Source of the DNA: Bombardia bombarda
Lineage: Eukaryota; Ascomycota; Sordariomycetes; Sordariales; Lasiosphaeriaceae
Direction: 5' to 3'
Length of the DNA: 64,000 nucleotides
Assembly: GCA_030512295.1 (NCBI GenBank)
Contig: JAULSR010000001.1
Span: 6,161,001-6,225,000 of the forward strand
A program made the position numbers and the translations under genes. Below are positions 20,071-32,225 of the stretch, piece by piece. The notes beneath the pieces were generated by a model, which was not told where the DNA came from, did no database searches, and saw only the letters and a program-made list of their open reading frames with translations. Every line of letters starts with the position of its first letter. Positions within the stretch are counted from its first letter, which is position 1.

Positions 20071-22539
20071 TCAGAGGGTAGTAGGATCGTAGATGTGCTC
20101 CTTGATGTACTTGGTCAGAGCCGGGTCTCCCCACTCCTCCCACTCGAGCCATTGCGACTCGGGCAGCGCGCTGACACCTTCACGGCGGGCAGACTTCATG
20201 ACCTCACGGGCCACGATGATGCTGGCCTCACGGACACGCTCAATGCGAGGGTAGATGAGACCCTTGTGGATCTCATCAGCGTTCAACGCGCCAGCCAGTG
20301 CAGCTGCCGAAGTGTAGATCATGTCGTCCGTCACACGGGTGGCCTTGGCCAGAATTGCGCCGAGACCAATGCCGGGGAAGACGTAAACGTTGTTGCCCTG
20401 GTTAGGGTAGTAGGTCTGAACATGGTCGCCCGTCTTGACGCTGTAGTTGCTGAAGGGAGAACCCGAAGCGAAGAGCACGGTTCCGTCGGTCCAGTTAACG
20501 GCCTGCTCAAAGGTGCACTCGGCCTTGGTGAGAGGGTTGCTGAGGGGGAAGAGAATGGGTCTGCGGCCGAGACCGCCGGCATCGACCGAGGCCTTGAGGG
20601 CGCGGATGATGGACTCGGTGAAGATGCCAAAGGTGGCAGTCAGGCCAACGAGGGCGCTGGGCTTGACATACTCAATCACCTCCTCAAGAGTGCGGAACTG
20701 ATGGCCATTGTTGTCGGTGCGAGCAAAGTACTTCTTGTGGTCGGCGAGCTTGTCGCCGCGATCCTTGGTCACGAGGCCCTTGGTGTCCACCAGCCAGAAC
20801 TTGTCTCTGGCAGCCGCCTCGGACAAGCCGCGCTTGGTGTAGTACTCGACCAATTGTTTGGCGACACCAACACCGGCGGAGCCTGCGCCCATAAACACGA
20901 GTCGTTGCTCCTCAATGGGGACACCAGAGAGATTTACGGCGCCAATGTAGCTGGTGAGGGGTCACTAGTCAGCCAAGAGTCGCGTGTCGGTGTGGGGTGT
21001 GGGGGTGCTGCATTGGGTGGGTTTATTGGGGGAGGGGGGGTTGGGGAATTGGTGCATTGCATATTTGTTGTTGACTTACCCCGCCAAAACGACAGCTCCA
21101 GTTCCCTGGATGTCGTCATTGAAGCACTTGTAGCTATCCCGATACCTGTCGAGGTAGTTGAAGGCCTTCTCGCTCTCAAAGTCCTCGAACTGGACCACCA
21201 TGCCTGGGTATACTTCGCGCGCCGCCTCCATGAACTCGTCCATGAACTCCTGCTGCTCGGAGACAGGGATGCGCTTCTGGCGCAGACCCAGGTAGAGTGG
21301 ATCCTTCAGGTTGGTCTCGTTCGCGGTTCCGCAATCCAGAACAATGGGGAGAGTTCTGTCGGGGTGGATGCCGGCAGCTGCTGTGTACAGGGCTAGCTTG
21401 CCAATCTAACGCACGTCACTCAGTTAGCCGTCGATAGCAAACCATTCGAGCTGTCGAGAGCACTTACCGGAATGCCAACGCCATTGACACCGAGGTCGCC
21501 CAGGCCCAGGATGCGAGACCCATCGGTCACGACGCAGATCTCGGGATTTGGGTGCGGCCAGTTCTTGAGAATGGTCCGGATCGACTTGCGCTGCTTGATG
21601 GAGATGTAGAGGGCCTCGGGGCGCGTGTACAGGGTCGAGTACTGGAGGCAGACGTCGCCGATGGTCGGGGTGTAGACCAAGGGCATCATCTCCTTGGCGT
21701 GGTCGATGAGCAGGCGGTAGAAGAGATCCGTGTTCTGGCTCTTGAGCGTCGACAGGTAGAGATACTTGTCGATGCCCGTCTGGCGAGTGCGGATCATCTT
21801 GAGCGCGCGCTCGACCTGCTTGCTGGTGTCTTCCATGACGTGCGGTATCAAGCCGGTCAGGTTCTTGGAAACACGCTGCTCGGGGGTAAAGGACAGTCCT
21901 TGACAACACGCAATAAAATCAGTAACTAAGACGCGAAGGAAGAGAGAGAGTGACACTGAGGTGACCGCGCAGCAGTGAAGGGGGAAGGAGGAGGAAATGT
22001 ACAAGGCAGAAACAGTCAAGTACAGCAGAGGTGTTTGGACGCAAGAGCTCGACTCAGTGATGCGGGCGAGCAGCGAAGGGGGAGGAGACGGGACCCCAAC
22101 AAGCTTTGCGCCAGGGCAGCGCGAGAGGTGTTGGGGGCACGTCGACAACTGCAACGGCGTCGTGAAGTACGAACAGGAAGAGAGAAGACGAAATAAGCTT
22201 ACCCTTATTCCACAGAGGCTCGTTCAGGACCTGGTAGCCGAGGGCCTGGTTCTGCGAGATGTACTCAGTGGCGGCGTACTGTTGTACCTCGCCGTAGTGG
22301 TTTTGGGCGTAGCCCCGCAGGGTATCAAGGTTTGCCATTTTCATGGCTTCTTCGATGGTGGAAATGTCGACGGAGGACATAGGGTTTGCAGAGGATATCC
22401 TTCGAGACGACGAGATGGACATGCGCTTGGAGCTAGATATAGAAGATTGGGAGGAGCGGACCGAGCCTACTGCAGAGGGGGAGATTGACCGAGGCGTGGA
22501 TATATCGGATGAAGAAGCGCTGTAGGCATACGACGCCAT
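20071..22539 (-). CDS. Malic enzyme (malate dehydrogenase, decarboxylating), 657 aa
   Basis: Oxidatively decarboxylates malate to pyruvate, producing NAD(P)H. Minus-strand exons are 22539-22203, 21898-21468, 21405-21080 and 20950-20071, with introns of 304, 62, 129 nt. Every junction keeps frame and restores family sequence (WNKGLSFTPEQR, GVGIPIGKLALYTAAAG, GAVVLAGYIGAVNLSG). Signatures: PLVYTPTIGDVC with the probable catalytic Tyr at about 188, GIPIGK with the catalytic Lys at about 259, the metal-binding motif CFNDDIQGTG near 350, and a Rossmann nucleotide-binding loop FMGAGSAGVGVAKQL in the last exon. I chose the ATG at 22539 (MASYAYSASSSD) because the sequence 5' of it reads like translated leader. 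The same frame is, however, open for 135 more codons to another ATG at 22944, which could add an organellar presequence. NAD versus NADP preference is not decided here. Confidence 0.92.
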
Positions 22540-25500
22540 TGCAAATGTGGGTGGCAGGAGGGGGAAAGGTAGACGCAGCAAACGAGAAGGGAGAAGAGAG
22601 AGGCCGGAGACCCAGGGGTGAAAACGGTCGATGTATGGTTGGACCAGCTGCTGGGCAAGAGAGGCGGACGGCGGCGGCTTGTGCCTGTACTTAAGGTGGT
22701 GATTACGGCTGGACTCAGCAGTTCTGGATGCTGTGTCGGCTGTAGATTGCAATTGCGACTGGAACAAGGTAGTAGTAGTAGCAGCAGACCGGGCCACCAG
22801 AGCTTTTGTCAACAATAGCGAGAGATGAAGAGCTCTTCCGACCCGTTTACTATCGAGGGCTGGCCCGCTTAAGAAGCCTCTCTTCTGCACCACCGCCGCA
22901 CTCGACGACAGCGCCTTCCACGCAAAGGGTCTGTTTTTACCCATGCGAAATTACAATAGACCAGCGACGAACAAGACGCCGCTGGGAGCTGCTGTGACCT
23001 GGAGCTTTTTTTTCCCTGGCAGTTTCGGCGCGTGTTTCAAGGGCCGTCAGCGTCGTGACCCTCGTGCCGCTGGGCGACTGGGGGGCGGCCTTCGAAAGGG
23101 TGGGAGGGACGAAAAAAGGTTAGATGCCGGTCTGAGCACCCGAAAGCACCCGGTGGAGTGGCAGTGGTGGTGGTGCACGCGCCCAAACAACCTAGAAGGC
23201 CCCTATCGAAGGTAGGTACCGGTACGTAGCCAACGAACTAGCGAATAGGTGAACCAAGTCGTCTTTTAAAGGTAGGTACCTTGAGGTATTCCGGTTATTT
23301 GCTGCGCGCAGGCCAAGCAGTGGTTGCCCAGGGCAGGCAGGAGGCAAAGAGAAAACAGGATGGGATAGGTACAGGATACCAATGAGCAGAATGGATGCAC
23401 TCGAGGGGACGGACGGCGGTAGGAGGAAAGATGGGATTAGAAATTGATTTGCAGCTTGACGACAGATAATGGGCAGAGTTTTGCTCGCTCGTCTGTGACT
23501 CTGACTCCGTTCAGGGCAGGAGCGATCGGACCGGAAGCGGATTACGTCGAGAAAATGTAATTCATGTACCTATTCGTACCTTAGGAGCTTACCTCCCCCA
23601 AGTTAAACTGATTAGATCTACCTAACAATGGGTCCTTGATTGCTTCCCACTGTCTGCTGACCGGCGAGCGCCAGCCCCTTCCTTCCGTTCTCGCTCTCAC
23701 CCCCGTCTAGGTGTCCAGGTGTGCAGGTGTAGATGGGAGGGTGGGTAATGGAGTCACAGTCAAGGGCGGGTTGTTTCTAAAAGAATTGCCGGGTTAGGGT
23801 TATGCGTTAACCATTATTATGGTACGAGCTTCCCTGTACACTTCTACGAAAAGTTATACAGCAGCTTCCAAGTACTGCTACAGGGCATACCTGGCAGCGT
23901 GAAAACAAATGAATATGCATTGCAAGATGGCTGGCTGGCTGCGTGCCTGCCTGTATCCGGGGGCCTGCGCAATGCTCACCTGATTGCAAAATTTTGTTGG
24001 GCTATTTGTTTTTGTTGGTTTAGCGAAATCGACGAGGACATCCAACCTACCTACGTGCCGTTCGGGGGGACGTCACGGCGTCCGGCGCGGTGTGTCAGAC
24101 CCGATGTAGGACCATGCGCAAATCATGGACCGATCCTAATGTAGGTACATTTCATTACCTGCAGCTGCGAAGGAGAGAAAAAAGAAGCCAGTGGCCGAAA
24201 TTCTATTAGCCGTTCCCCGAGACCTACTTCGTGCACACACACAACAGTGCACACCCGCCCGCGCACACCACAGGGACCGCAACACCCATAACAGATACCT
24301 AACAACATGCTCGCTGGCCGCCAGAAAATCACCGAGAATAGCACGTCGGGGAGGCCGGAGAAAGCGGACATCCGCGCACACACCACACGATCCGGGCATG
24401 GAAGTAAGTACCTTCACATACATCTGCAATCGATCAGGTCGCTTTGGTGTCTTGAAGGTTGACGCCGACGTCGACCAAAACATGAAAGTTGCTCCCCCTC
24501 GGGACCTGGACAGCGAGATGCGAATTTCCACGGGCGGCTAGCGACACCGCTGGATTGTGGGTCGAACACGATTGAGACATGACAGGGGACAGCAACAGTG
24601 CTGCAGCGGTGCACAGTAGTCACAGCAGCTTCATGCTAGAGAAGAGCCGCGACCCAATGGGAGTCGGGCAATTGGAGCTCGAGTTCCCTGTTTGGGCTAG
24701 GAGGTTCGTCCCGATCCGTTGGGTTTGGACTGCCAGAGTGTGCCACACATGGTCGACATGCCACTGCCAGTCGGGCCTGATGGGCCTGATTTGCAGCGGC
24801 AGGCAGGTCGGGTCGGTTGTCGGAACTGCAACCCTACCAGAGCCTATCGAGCCTTCTGCTGCACAGTATTGAGCCTGCCTGGGGAGGTACCCTCCCGTCT
24901 CCCGTCTTTCCCAAGAAGCTTCGCGGAAGCTCCCCAAGCTGGAAGCTGCAATCCACGACCAGTATCCACTGTCTGCTGCCCGATTCCACAGATTCCGCCG
25001 AGATTCCACTCTTTGCCCTGGCAATCCAACCTCTCCATTCGGCCACACGTGGACGGGGGTAATTACGGGTAATGTGCAATACTGATCAGTGGCCACACTA
25101 GCAGAGGTGAGACTTACCGACGGACCAGCCGCCCGACTTCCATTTCCATTGCATTCACCAACAACGGTCCAGGTCTCCAACACCACAAGCACGCCAAGTT
25201 GCCAAGCTACAGCGACAGGTCATTAACGAATGCGGTGAAGAAAGACAGGATTCGATACCAAGACAAACCAAGAGTCCAAGACAGCAGCAGCGAGTGCAGC
25301 AGCATGAACCCGCGAACAGAGCTCTGTTGGTTCATTTTCAGATACTTCGTACCAAACATCTTCACAGAGCAACAGCCACCGCCAATGCCGTCATAGCCGT
25401 CACCGCCGTCACGTCAGCTAACACATCACACACACACTGTCACACACGCACATTATCCAGTTGCCAGATTTCATTTCCCGCGCAAACTCGCTATCAAGAT

Positions 25501-28500
25501 TTCTATTTTGCAGCTTCCAAAAGCAATTGACGGGCCGCGATCGATATGCAAGTACCGTTACTTTGGCCGTCAGCAACAGAAACATGGAAGTGTTCTTTTT
25601 TAGTCCAGGCACACCACCCCTCTACCCCTCCACTATGGAATCGGGGCGCGCGATCGCGGGTACTAGTCCAGAGGGTGGATCCCTCGTAAATCATAGGAAC
25701 GCACCAAGTGACACCATGGATGGAATGTGACTTCAGGGAGTGCGCCGGGGAAGGGGGAAGCACCACGGGCCCTGGGCTAAAAAGCCAGGCGACGGCCATG
25801 CATGGATATCGGAAAATTTTCCTCCGACTCCTCCCGAATGCGTGCAACACACTGACAGTGGTACAGTCACACAGAAGAACGACAGAACAAACCGCGTTGC
25901 CCGTTGAGGCCTTCAGCTCGTCGCTAAAGTTTTCATTCGAAAATTGCAGGGAACATCGGGAAAGGAGAGGGCGTAGAAGGGGTGGAAGGGGGCGGCGGCG
26001 GCGGCGGGTAGGCGGCCTGGGCCCTGGCTGGACCTCATGGCGACGGGAGTTGGGAGTTGCTGGGGAGGCAGCCCAGCCCTTGAAACATGGTCGGGGCTTG
26101 CGTCTGATGTGCGTCGTTGTCGGTGCTGGCCCCCACCGCTCTCAAACGTCTCCCATCCTTTCCCCTTTCATTCTTCCATCGATTGTTCTCCCCCTTCCAT
26201 TCGTCGTCGAGAATCGATATCCCAGAACACCCTGTCGTCCGAAGTCGGACATATTCCCAACATGGGACGAAACAAGTTGGATTGAATGCGCCGAGAGAAA
26301 CAAAACAGGCTTCTTCATGCTCATCACAAATTCCCTGACTGCAGGAAGGAGCTTGGGAGCCTCTCGGCGCCAGTTGCGACAGTCCAAGCAAGCCTCCTCC
26401 TGCAATAACAATCACCTATTTCTATCTCTCCCAGCATTCCGGGTGGAATCCTGTCATCACGCTCTGGCTTCGGTGACTATTGAATATCGCCGCTATTCAC
26501 ATACAAAACACTAGTACGCAGATTCACCGTGGTTCCCCGAATCATCACACACGACATCATCTGCCAAGCCATGTCAAGACATGCACGCCATATTACTATT
26601 ATGATGTGACAGGTCCTAATCGCCGTGTTTCCCCAACTTTGAGCCCAGCTCTGCGGACGAGTGTCTCACACCCACCATCGCCTAGAGTGCCTCGCACTCT
26701 CCAACCCGGAGCTTAGGTTGTGCTTCCCATGCTCTTTTTCCCGCGAGGAACGTTCTTCTGGGAATTAAAGATCGGCATTTGCTGCGCAGTGGGCTGTGCT
26801 TGGCTTGCTTGGCTCTGGGGATTCGCTTGCTCGCGTGTATCCCGTCTGTACATACGTGCGTGTGCGTTTGTGTAGACTGACCCGCCCGTTCGCCAAGAGA
26901 GAGTGAGCCCGGGGAAAAGAAACTCGGGCCAAGCAAATCAATATCGGTTTTCTCTTGGCTCGCCTTGGAGAGGGGGGAAGGCTTCTGACAATGACAAGAT
27001 GACGGAGGGGGACGGACGGCGGTGGTGGGAGCTACACTAGCTATGATGAATGGCACATGTCAGAATGGTCACATTCAACTTACTACCTACTTCATACACT
27101 ACACTAATTTCGTAAGAAGCGTACTCAATACTGACGCGGGGTCTGACATATGATTCCCGACGAGTATGACTGACTGATTGACTGACTCGAGTCCGGGCCA
27201 AATCTGTAGCTATCCTACTTGCCGTTAACCTTGGACACTCATCGGCCATGACTTCAAACTGGTCCATCTCGTCAGCGTCCGGTCATTCTTGGCACATTTT
27301 GTACGGGGTTCGGCCCCGTCGCTTCCCGACATTGTTTCCTCTCAATCCCCGCCGGCCGGGAGACGGAGTACTACGTACGCTTCGCTTTGGTTGCTTTACT
27401 CTGCTTTGCTTTGCTGTGAAGTGCTCCGCACAATCATGATATGATAACGATATGCAGCCAGCTTAGCATGCATCATGTCATGTAGTGGGCAATGGTACCA
27501 ATCATCATCATCGCAATAGACACAACAATTCCAAACCCATTGATCAGTGAATAGGGGCAGCCAGGCGAGCCAACCAGCCATGCCATACAGGCCCGGGAAT
27601 CAAGAGCGAGTCGGGGGTCTAGACCCGTCGGCCGAAGCATCAATAACGCGTTGGGAAGGGAGTCAATCAGTCTACGCCGAGCTCATGTCGTCAACCGCCG
27701 GGTTCGGCGGCTCTTGAGGCTCTCTCTTGTTTGCAACGACCGACCCGACCGAAACCCCATGCTCCTTCCTTCACCCCCATTCCTCCATCCATCCCCAAAC
27801 CCCCAAAGCCGAAACCCCGCATTCAACGACATGTGCATGGGTAGGGGGGCACACAAGCCGACCCTCACCCTCGGGCTACACACATCGCAGCAAAAAAGGC
27901 GGAGATGGTGGAGTACAGCACAAGTGCAGTAGTGTGTAGATCTCCGTCCAAAACGAAGCGAAACGAAAGAAAATCAAGAGGATACCGACCCCTGGCCTGG
28001 CCTGGCCTGGTCTGACTCTGACTCTGACCTGGGGAAGAGAACTGATCCCGGACGGGCCGATGCTTACCCGCGTCATCGTCGCCTGGTCTGGGGACCCCGG
28101 ATTCGCTCGGGATGGGGTTTCCTCTTTCTTTTTTTAGTCTCCATTCGGCTCGGGGTTGTGGCTTCTTTTTCCGTATTGGGGTTTGGGTTAACAAGCCAAC
28201 CATGGCGAGTTTGTTATTTACATCTCAGGTCAGGCAACGACCGTCTACCGCTGTCCTCACTCGCTCAAGAGGGCATCGGCCACACCCCCCCCCGTCTTCA
28301 CCCATCAAGGCACGAACAACTCAGGCCATTGGCATTGGACTAGCCCCGACGGGCGAAACTAAGCTCTTGCCGGAATGAAAACATCAACAAACATGTGAAA
28401 GAATTTATGATGATGGGGAATGCGGGTACGGGGGGGGCCGGGGGGGCATGAGCTAGGCAAGGAAGGCTCCGTCCCATCTCAGCTTGCTTTACTGCATAGT

Positions 28501-29380
28501 ACCTGGTCTTTCTGACTCCCCGTGTAAGAGACTGAACTAAACAGACACCTTCGGCAGTCCCCGGGGACTAAGCAAGTGTCGATGGCTAGCTTGCTTGTAA
28601 ACGAATAGACAGTAGTCTGGGTTATTGGGAGTCAAGAGCGTGCTTCACAATAGACATTCACAAGCGAAAGCCTTCCATATATCCTGAGTCAGACAGGTTA
28701 GCACGTGCGTTTGCTTGTTTATCTGCTTGCTTGGTTTCCCCAGTATTCATCCATGCAAGAGCAACGTAGTCAACAGCAGGGAGACAGGCTTTTTGTCTTA
28801 GCTTCACACTTAAATAGAGCCAAGCAGTTACCTCTAGGTGCATTTCCCCATTCATTGATGTAGGCTCGAAGCAGCCGGATGTGGCCGACATCTCCGTCTG
28901 TAGCTATTGTGTTGATAATGTCCTTTCGCTATTAACAACGTACCATCCGTGCTTTATTTTTCACCGCAGCTATGATCTTGAATTGGCCCGTGACAGTAAG
29001 TCAAAGACAAAAAAGAGAAAGGGGGCAGATGTAGTAACAGTTTAGCCTATGGTTAATCTTTGTTACTGTCTTGTCTTTATGAATATGACCATTCTCCGAC
29101 ATAGCAACCACTATGATGTTAACGTTAACAAAGCTACCTTACCTATTGTATCAACAGTCAACCGTGATTCAATCCCCAAGGCATCATACCACGAAGCAAA
29201 ATAGACGTAGAACTATGTCATGTTGTCTTCCAGTCCTTAGGTAGAAAAGTCACCTCCCCATACTGTTCCTTCCACTGCAAAGCACTACGAAGCAAGCCTG
29301 CTGGGTAAGCAAATACAAGTGAGCTATCCTACAGACAATTTATCTGTCAAAGTATTTCTAGAACACCCCCAGAAACCCTC
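22540..29380. other. 6.8 kb region with no recognisable gene
   Basis: Between the malic enzyme start and the rad7 stop. All open frames are short, overlap one another and lack family motifs or good splice pairs, including the longest (plus 25708-26514). Visible features: several TACCTACC/GGTAGGTACC motifs at 23205-24420, a GGGTTAGGGTTA dimer at 23791-23802, CTGGC repeats at 27992-28010, a GACT-rich stretch at 27165-27187, and a G-rich tract at 28423-28447. The rad7 3' UTR occupies the right end. A long non-coding RNA, a fast-evolving gene or a decayed element is possible, but nothing is shown. Confidence 0.5.
23791..23802 (+). repeat. Two TTAGGG-type units (GGGTTAGGGTTA)
   Basis: A perfect dimer of the fungal telomere repeat embedded in intergenic DNA. 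It may be chance, a telobox, or a trace of break repair. Confidence 0.4.
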
Positions 29381-31457
29381 TCAATCGTCCTCATTACCCT
29401 CAATGACCATGCCCAGCGCATTAGGCACTCCTATCAGAAGCTTTCCCCAAGGTACCTTCACATCCCTGACCTTCATGCAGCCGAATACATTCAGTTCGCG
29501 CAGTCTCGGGCAGCTGCGGAAGATACTTCCGACTACGAAGTCATTTACCTCCTCGCAGAAACTAATCTCAAGTTTCCTGAGTTCTGGATAAATCTTGTCT
29601 GGCGCGAAGACGTCCTCAAAGGCCTGTGCCGAGATGTGTCGACAGCCATGGACATTGAGCTGCTCGATGGTCCTCTGCGAGTGCGCCATCAGCGTCCGGA
29701 ATCCGTTCGAGCACAGCCCAATATTGTGTGGATTCTCGCGTGGCTTTGCAGACTCTAGCTGCCGGCACTTTTGCAAATCAACAAACACCAGGCCTTTGTT
29801 TTCCCAGCCTTCAAAGAGCCTGACAAATCCTTCGTCCGTCATGACCTCACTGTCGGTGACTCGTAGTTTCTGGAGTGACCGACAGCTATTGTGAAGTGCA
29901 TCCAGGACAGTATTATCGATGTCAGGCATTCGAGCGACTGAAAAGGTTTCGAGACTTGGCCCAATCTCTCTTAGCAGATTGACATAGATATCGGGATGCA
30001 CCTGGTTGCGTAGGTCCAGGCTGAGATGACGGAGTGACTTGAGCTTTGCAAGTTCCTTGACGCCGTCGCCGGTCACTTCCTGGTTGTGAGAAACTTTCAG
30101 TCGCTCAAGGGACGGGCAGGCAGTTCCAAGCTCGTCGAGAGTCTCGTTACCGAAATGTTTGTCCGTCCAATATACCCTAAGAGACTTTAGGGATTGGCCC
30201 TTTTTCTGCAAGAACTCTTTCCATTTTTGCTCCGACAATAGATTTGCACCGGCCAAGTAGATTTCCTCCAATTCGATATGGCGCGAGATGAGATAATCCA
30301 TGACTTGGTCTTTAAAGTGAATAGCGTTCCGGATTTTGAGCTTCTTAATGGCTGGCACCGTCTGAAAGATGCGAATAAAATCGTCGGCGCTAAGTTTGGC
30401 ACCATCATAGATGTAGACCTGCTCGGCTGATGGCAGCAGGAAAAGATCAAGAGTTTTGGGGTTCATAAGGCGCTGCTTGGAGAGTTTACGAGCAATCTTG
30501 TCGACAACGGTCGAGGGCAAATCGCTGATGTCCTCAGCGAGATCGATATTCTTGGCAAGAGTCTCAATGCACAAAGTCATCAAACTCTTGGCACCAGGCG
30601 CATACGTGCCGTCCAGTATGTCGCTCTGCAACTGTCGGCGTCTGCCCACCGGACCACTGCTGATACGCTTGGGCTTCTTCTTGGGGGCTCCATCTTCTTT
30701 ACTGAGCTCCTTGCCACAAGGGCTGCAGAGCAGCCCGCCGTCAGGTGCGTTGCGAGAGTATGCCGTGACGGTGAAGCGCTTCCCACAGTTGGCGCAGTTT
30801 TCCATCTGGCCAGGGAGTGGCGCAGAGCGCTCCTCAAAGATGGCGCGAGCCAGGTCTTCATCATCCGAATCATCAATACGGCGCTTCTTCTTTTGTATTT
30901 GTTTGCTGGCTTTGATCTTATCAATAACCTGCTTCTCCTTCTTGCGCCGCTCGTTCGGAGTGTCAGCGGTGGCGACCACGGCAGCGCGCCTCCCTCTGGT
31001 GGACTGTGCAGGGCTTGCAGAGGCCGCAGGAGCTACGGTCACCGGCGCGGTGGAAAGTTCATCGTGCTGGCCGTTTGCCGTTGCATTGGCTGCTTGGCTT
31101 TCCAGCGCAGCTCTACGCCGCGCGTCGGCATCTATCCGAATCTGGTTGGCAGATATATTATGTGACTGGTGATAGGAATCAGTTTTTACACTCTGTGAGT
31201 AGCAGTGGTGAGTACTGTTGGGCGCAACCTACAGCCAGAAAGTCGGTCAGGGCCGATTGACTATGTGGTGATGACTCCGTCAGCCAAACGCGAGCTTGTA
31301 ACGAGGCATCTTGGGTCTTGTCATTTTCGCCAGGGGTGCCATGGCAGAGCAACTTACGGGCCCATGATGCGACGAGCGAGCCGATCCTGTCTCGACCTGT
31401 TTCTCGGTGTTAGTGAACGAATCTTGGCGTCATTGTGGGGACATGAGCTACTGACAT
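29381..31457 (-). CDS. rad7: DNA repair protein Rad7, leucine-rich repeat subunit (617 aa)
   Basis: In yeast, Rad7 with Rad16 forms NEF4, which recognises lesions in non-transcribed DNA and acts with a cullin ubiquitin ligase in global-genome nucleotide-excision repair. Minus-strand model: 31457-31456 (AT), 31396-31358, 31260-31233, 31165-29381. The joined N-terminus reads GPQSALTDFLASHNISANQI, the Rad7 hallmark, which fixes the two short exons. A basic segment (RKKEKQVIDKIKASKQIQKK) leads to a Cys2-Cys2 zinc ribbon near residues 146-180 (CANCGKRF and CSPCGKEL). Then come about 400 residues of leucine-rich repeats (CPSLERLKVSHNQEVTGDG, CRSLQKLRVTDSEVMTDEG, CPRLRELNVFGCMKVRDVK). The only ATG that fits the first exon is split AT|G by an intron (donor GTCAGT, branch CACTAAC, acceptor AACAG). 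The alternative is an internal ATG at 31365. It is divergent from rad16. Confidence 0.93.
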
Positions 31458-32225
31458 CTTGGTGGCTGCAAACGATACCGAAAGAACGAATATTCGTAGA
31501 AAAAAGCCTTCCTCGACAAAACCAGTCTTGAAGCTGGACGCGGATGTGCGGAAGGTGCGATATGCAAAGGGACCACGGGAGACACGGGTGGGACGCGCGG
31601 AGGGGCAATTTAATTAAACTTTTTGACGCCAGAGCACCTGACTAGCTGGGGAGCTGAAGCGAGCGCCCTTTGCGCTTTCCCTTTCTTGCCTCCCGGTCAC
31701 CGTCACTGTGTTTGCCTCCAACAAAGAGCAAACTGACTGGGCGACAGGAGCCGGCCAATAGGATGGATGATAAATGCACTTTAGGCACCCCTTAGACTAG
31801 GTTCTGCACGTGCCCTCGCGTCTTGGAGAAACGCGCCCTCCCCTCCTTCCCCTTGTCGATCGACAGCTTTATGCAAACAAGGTGGCGAGAGCTGAACCTC
31901 GAGTTCTCAACACACCATACGTTTTCTCCCTTCCTCTTTCTCATCGCCCGGCCAGCGTCAGTTCTCGGAGTGAATCATTCTCCTTTGAGAGCATACAGAC
32001 CAGTTTTCCGTCTCATCAATTTCCATTGTGCATTGACTTGAGAATCTACTCACGCTACCAGGGAGATTCACGCTTGTCTCATTGTACAAAACAAGCGTTT
32101 CGGTGCGCTCTCTTTGTTGTAGCACCTACCCCCTCCTGCTTATATACCCAGACCCTTTTCGCAAATTTCAATTCTGCTGAATGTTGTTAGTCACATTTTA
32201 AGTGAAGATTGGAGTCTTCGACAAA
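31458..32225. promoter_or_regulatory. Bidirectional promoter between rad7 and rad16
   Basis: 768 bp separate the two start codons. No other gene lies between. A TTAATTAAA at about 31610-31618 and CT-rich tracts upstream of each gene are the only eye-catching elements. Shared regulation is inferred from the arrangement and the common complex. Confidence 0.6.

Noticed and set aside
20095..21396. 433-codon open frame on plus opposite malic enzyme
   Set aside because: It is the antisense shadow of well-supported malic enzyme exons and crosses their introns; the composition is that of a reversed coding strand.
25708..26514. 268-codon frame on plus in the gene-poor region
   Set aside because: Composition follows local base bias (Arg/Gly/Ser runs), no motif, no homologous look, competing frames on the other strand.
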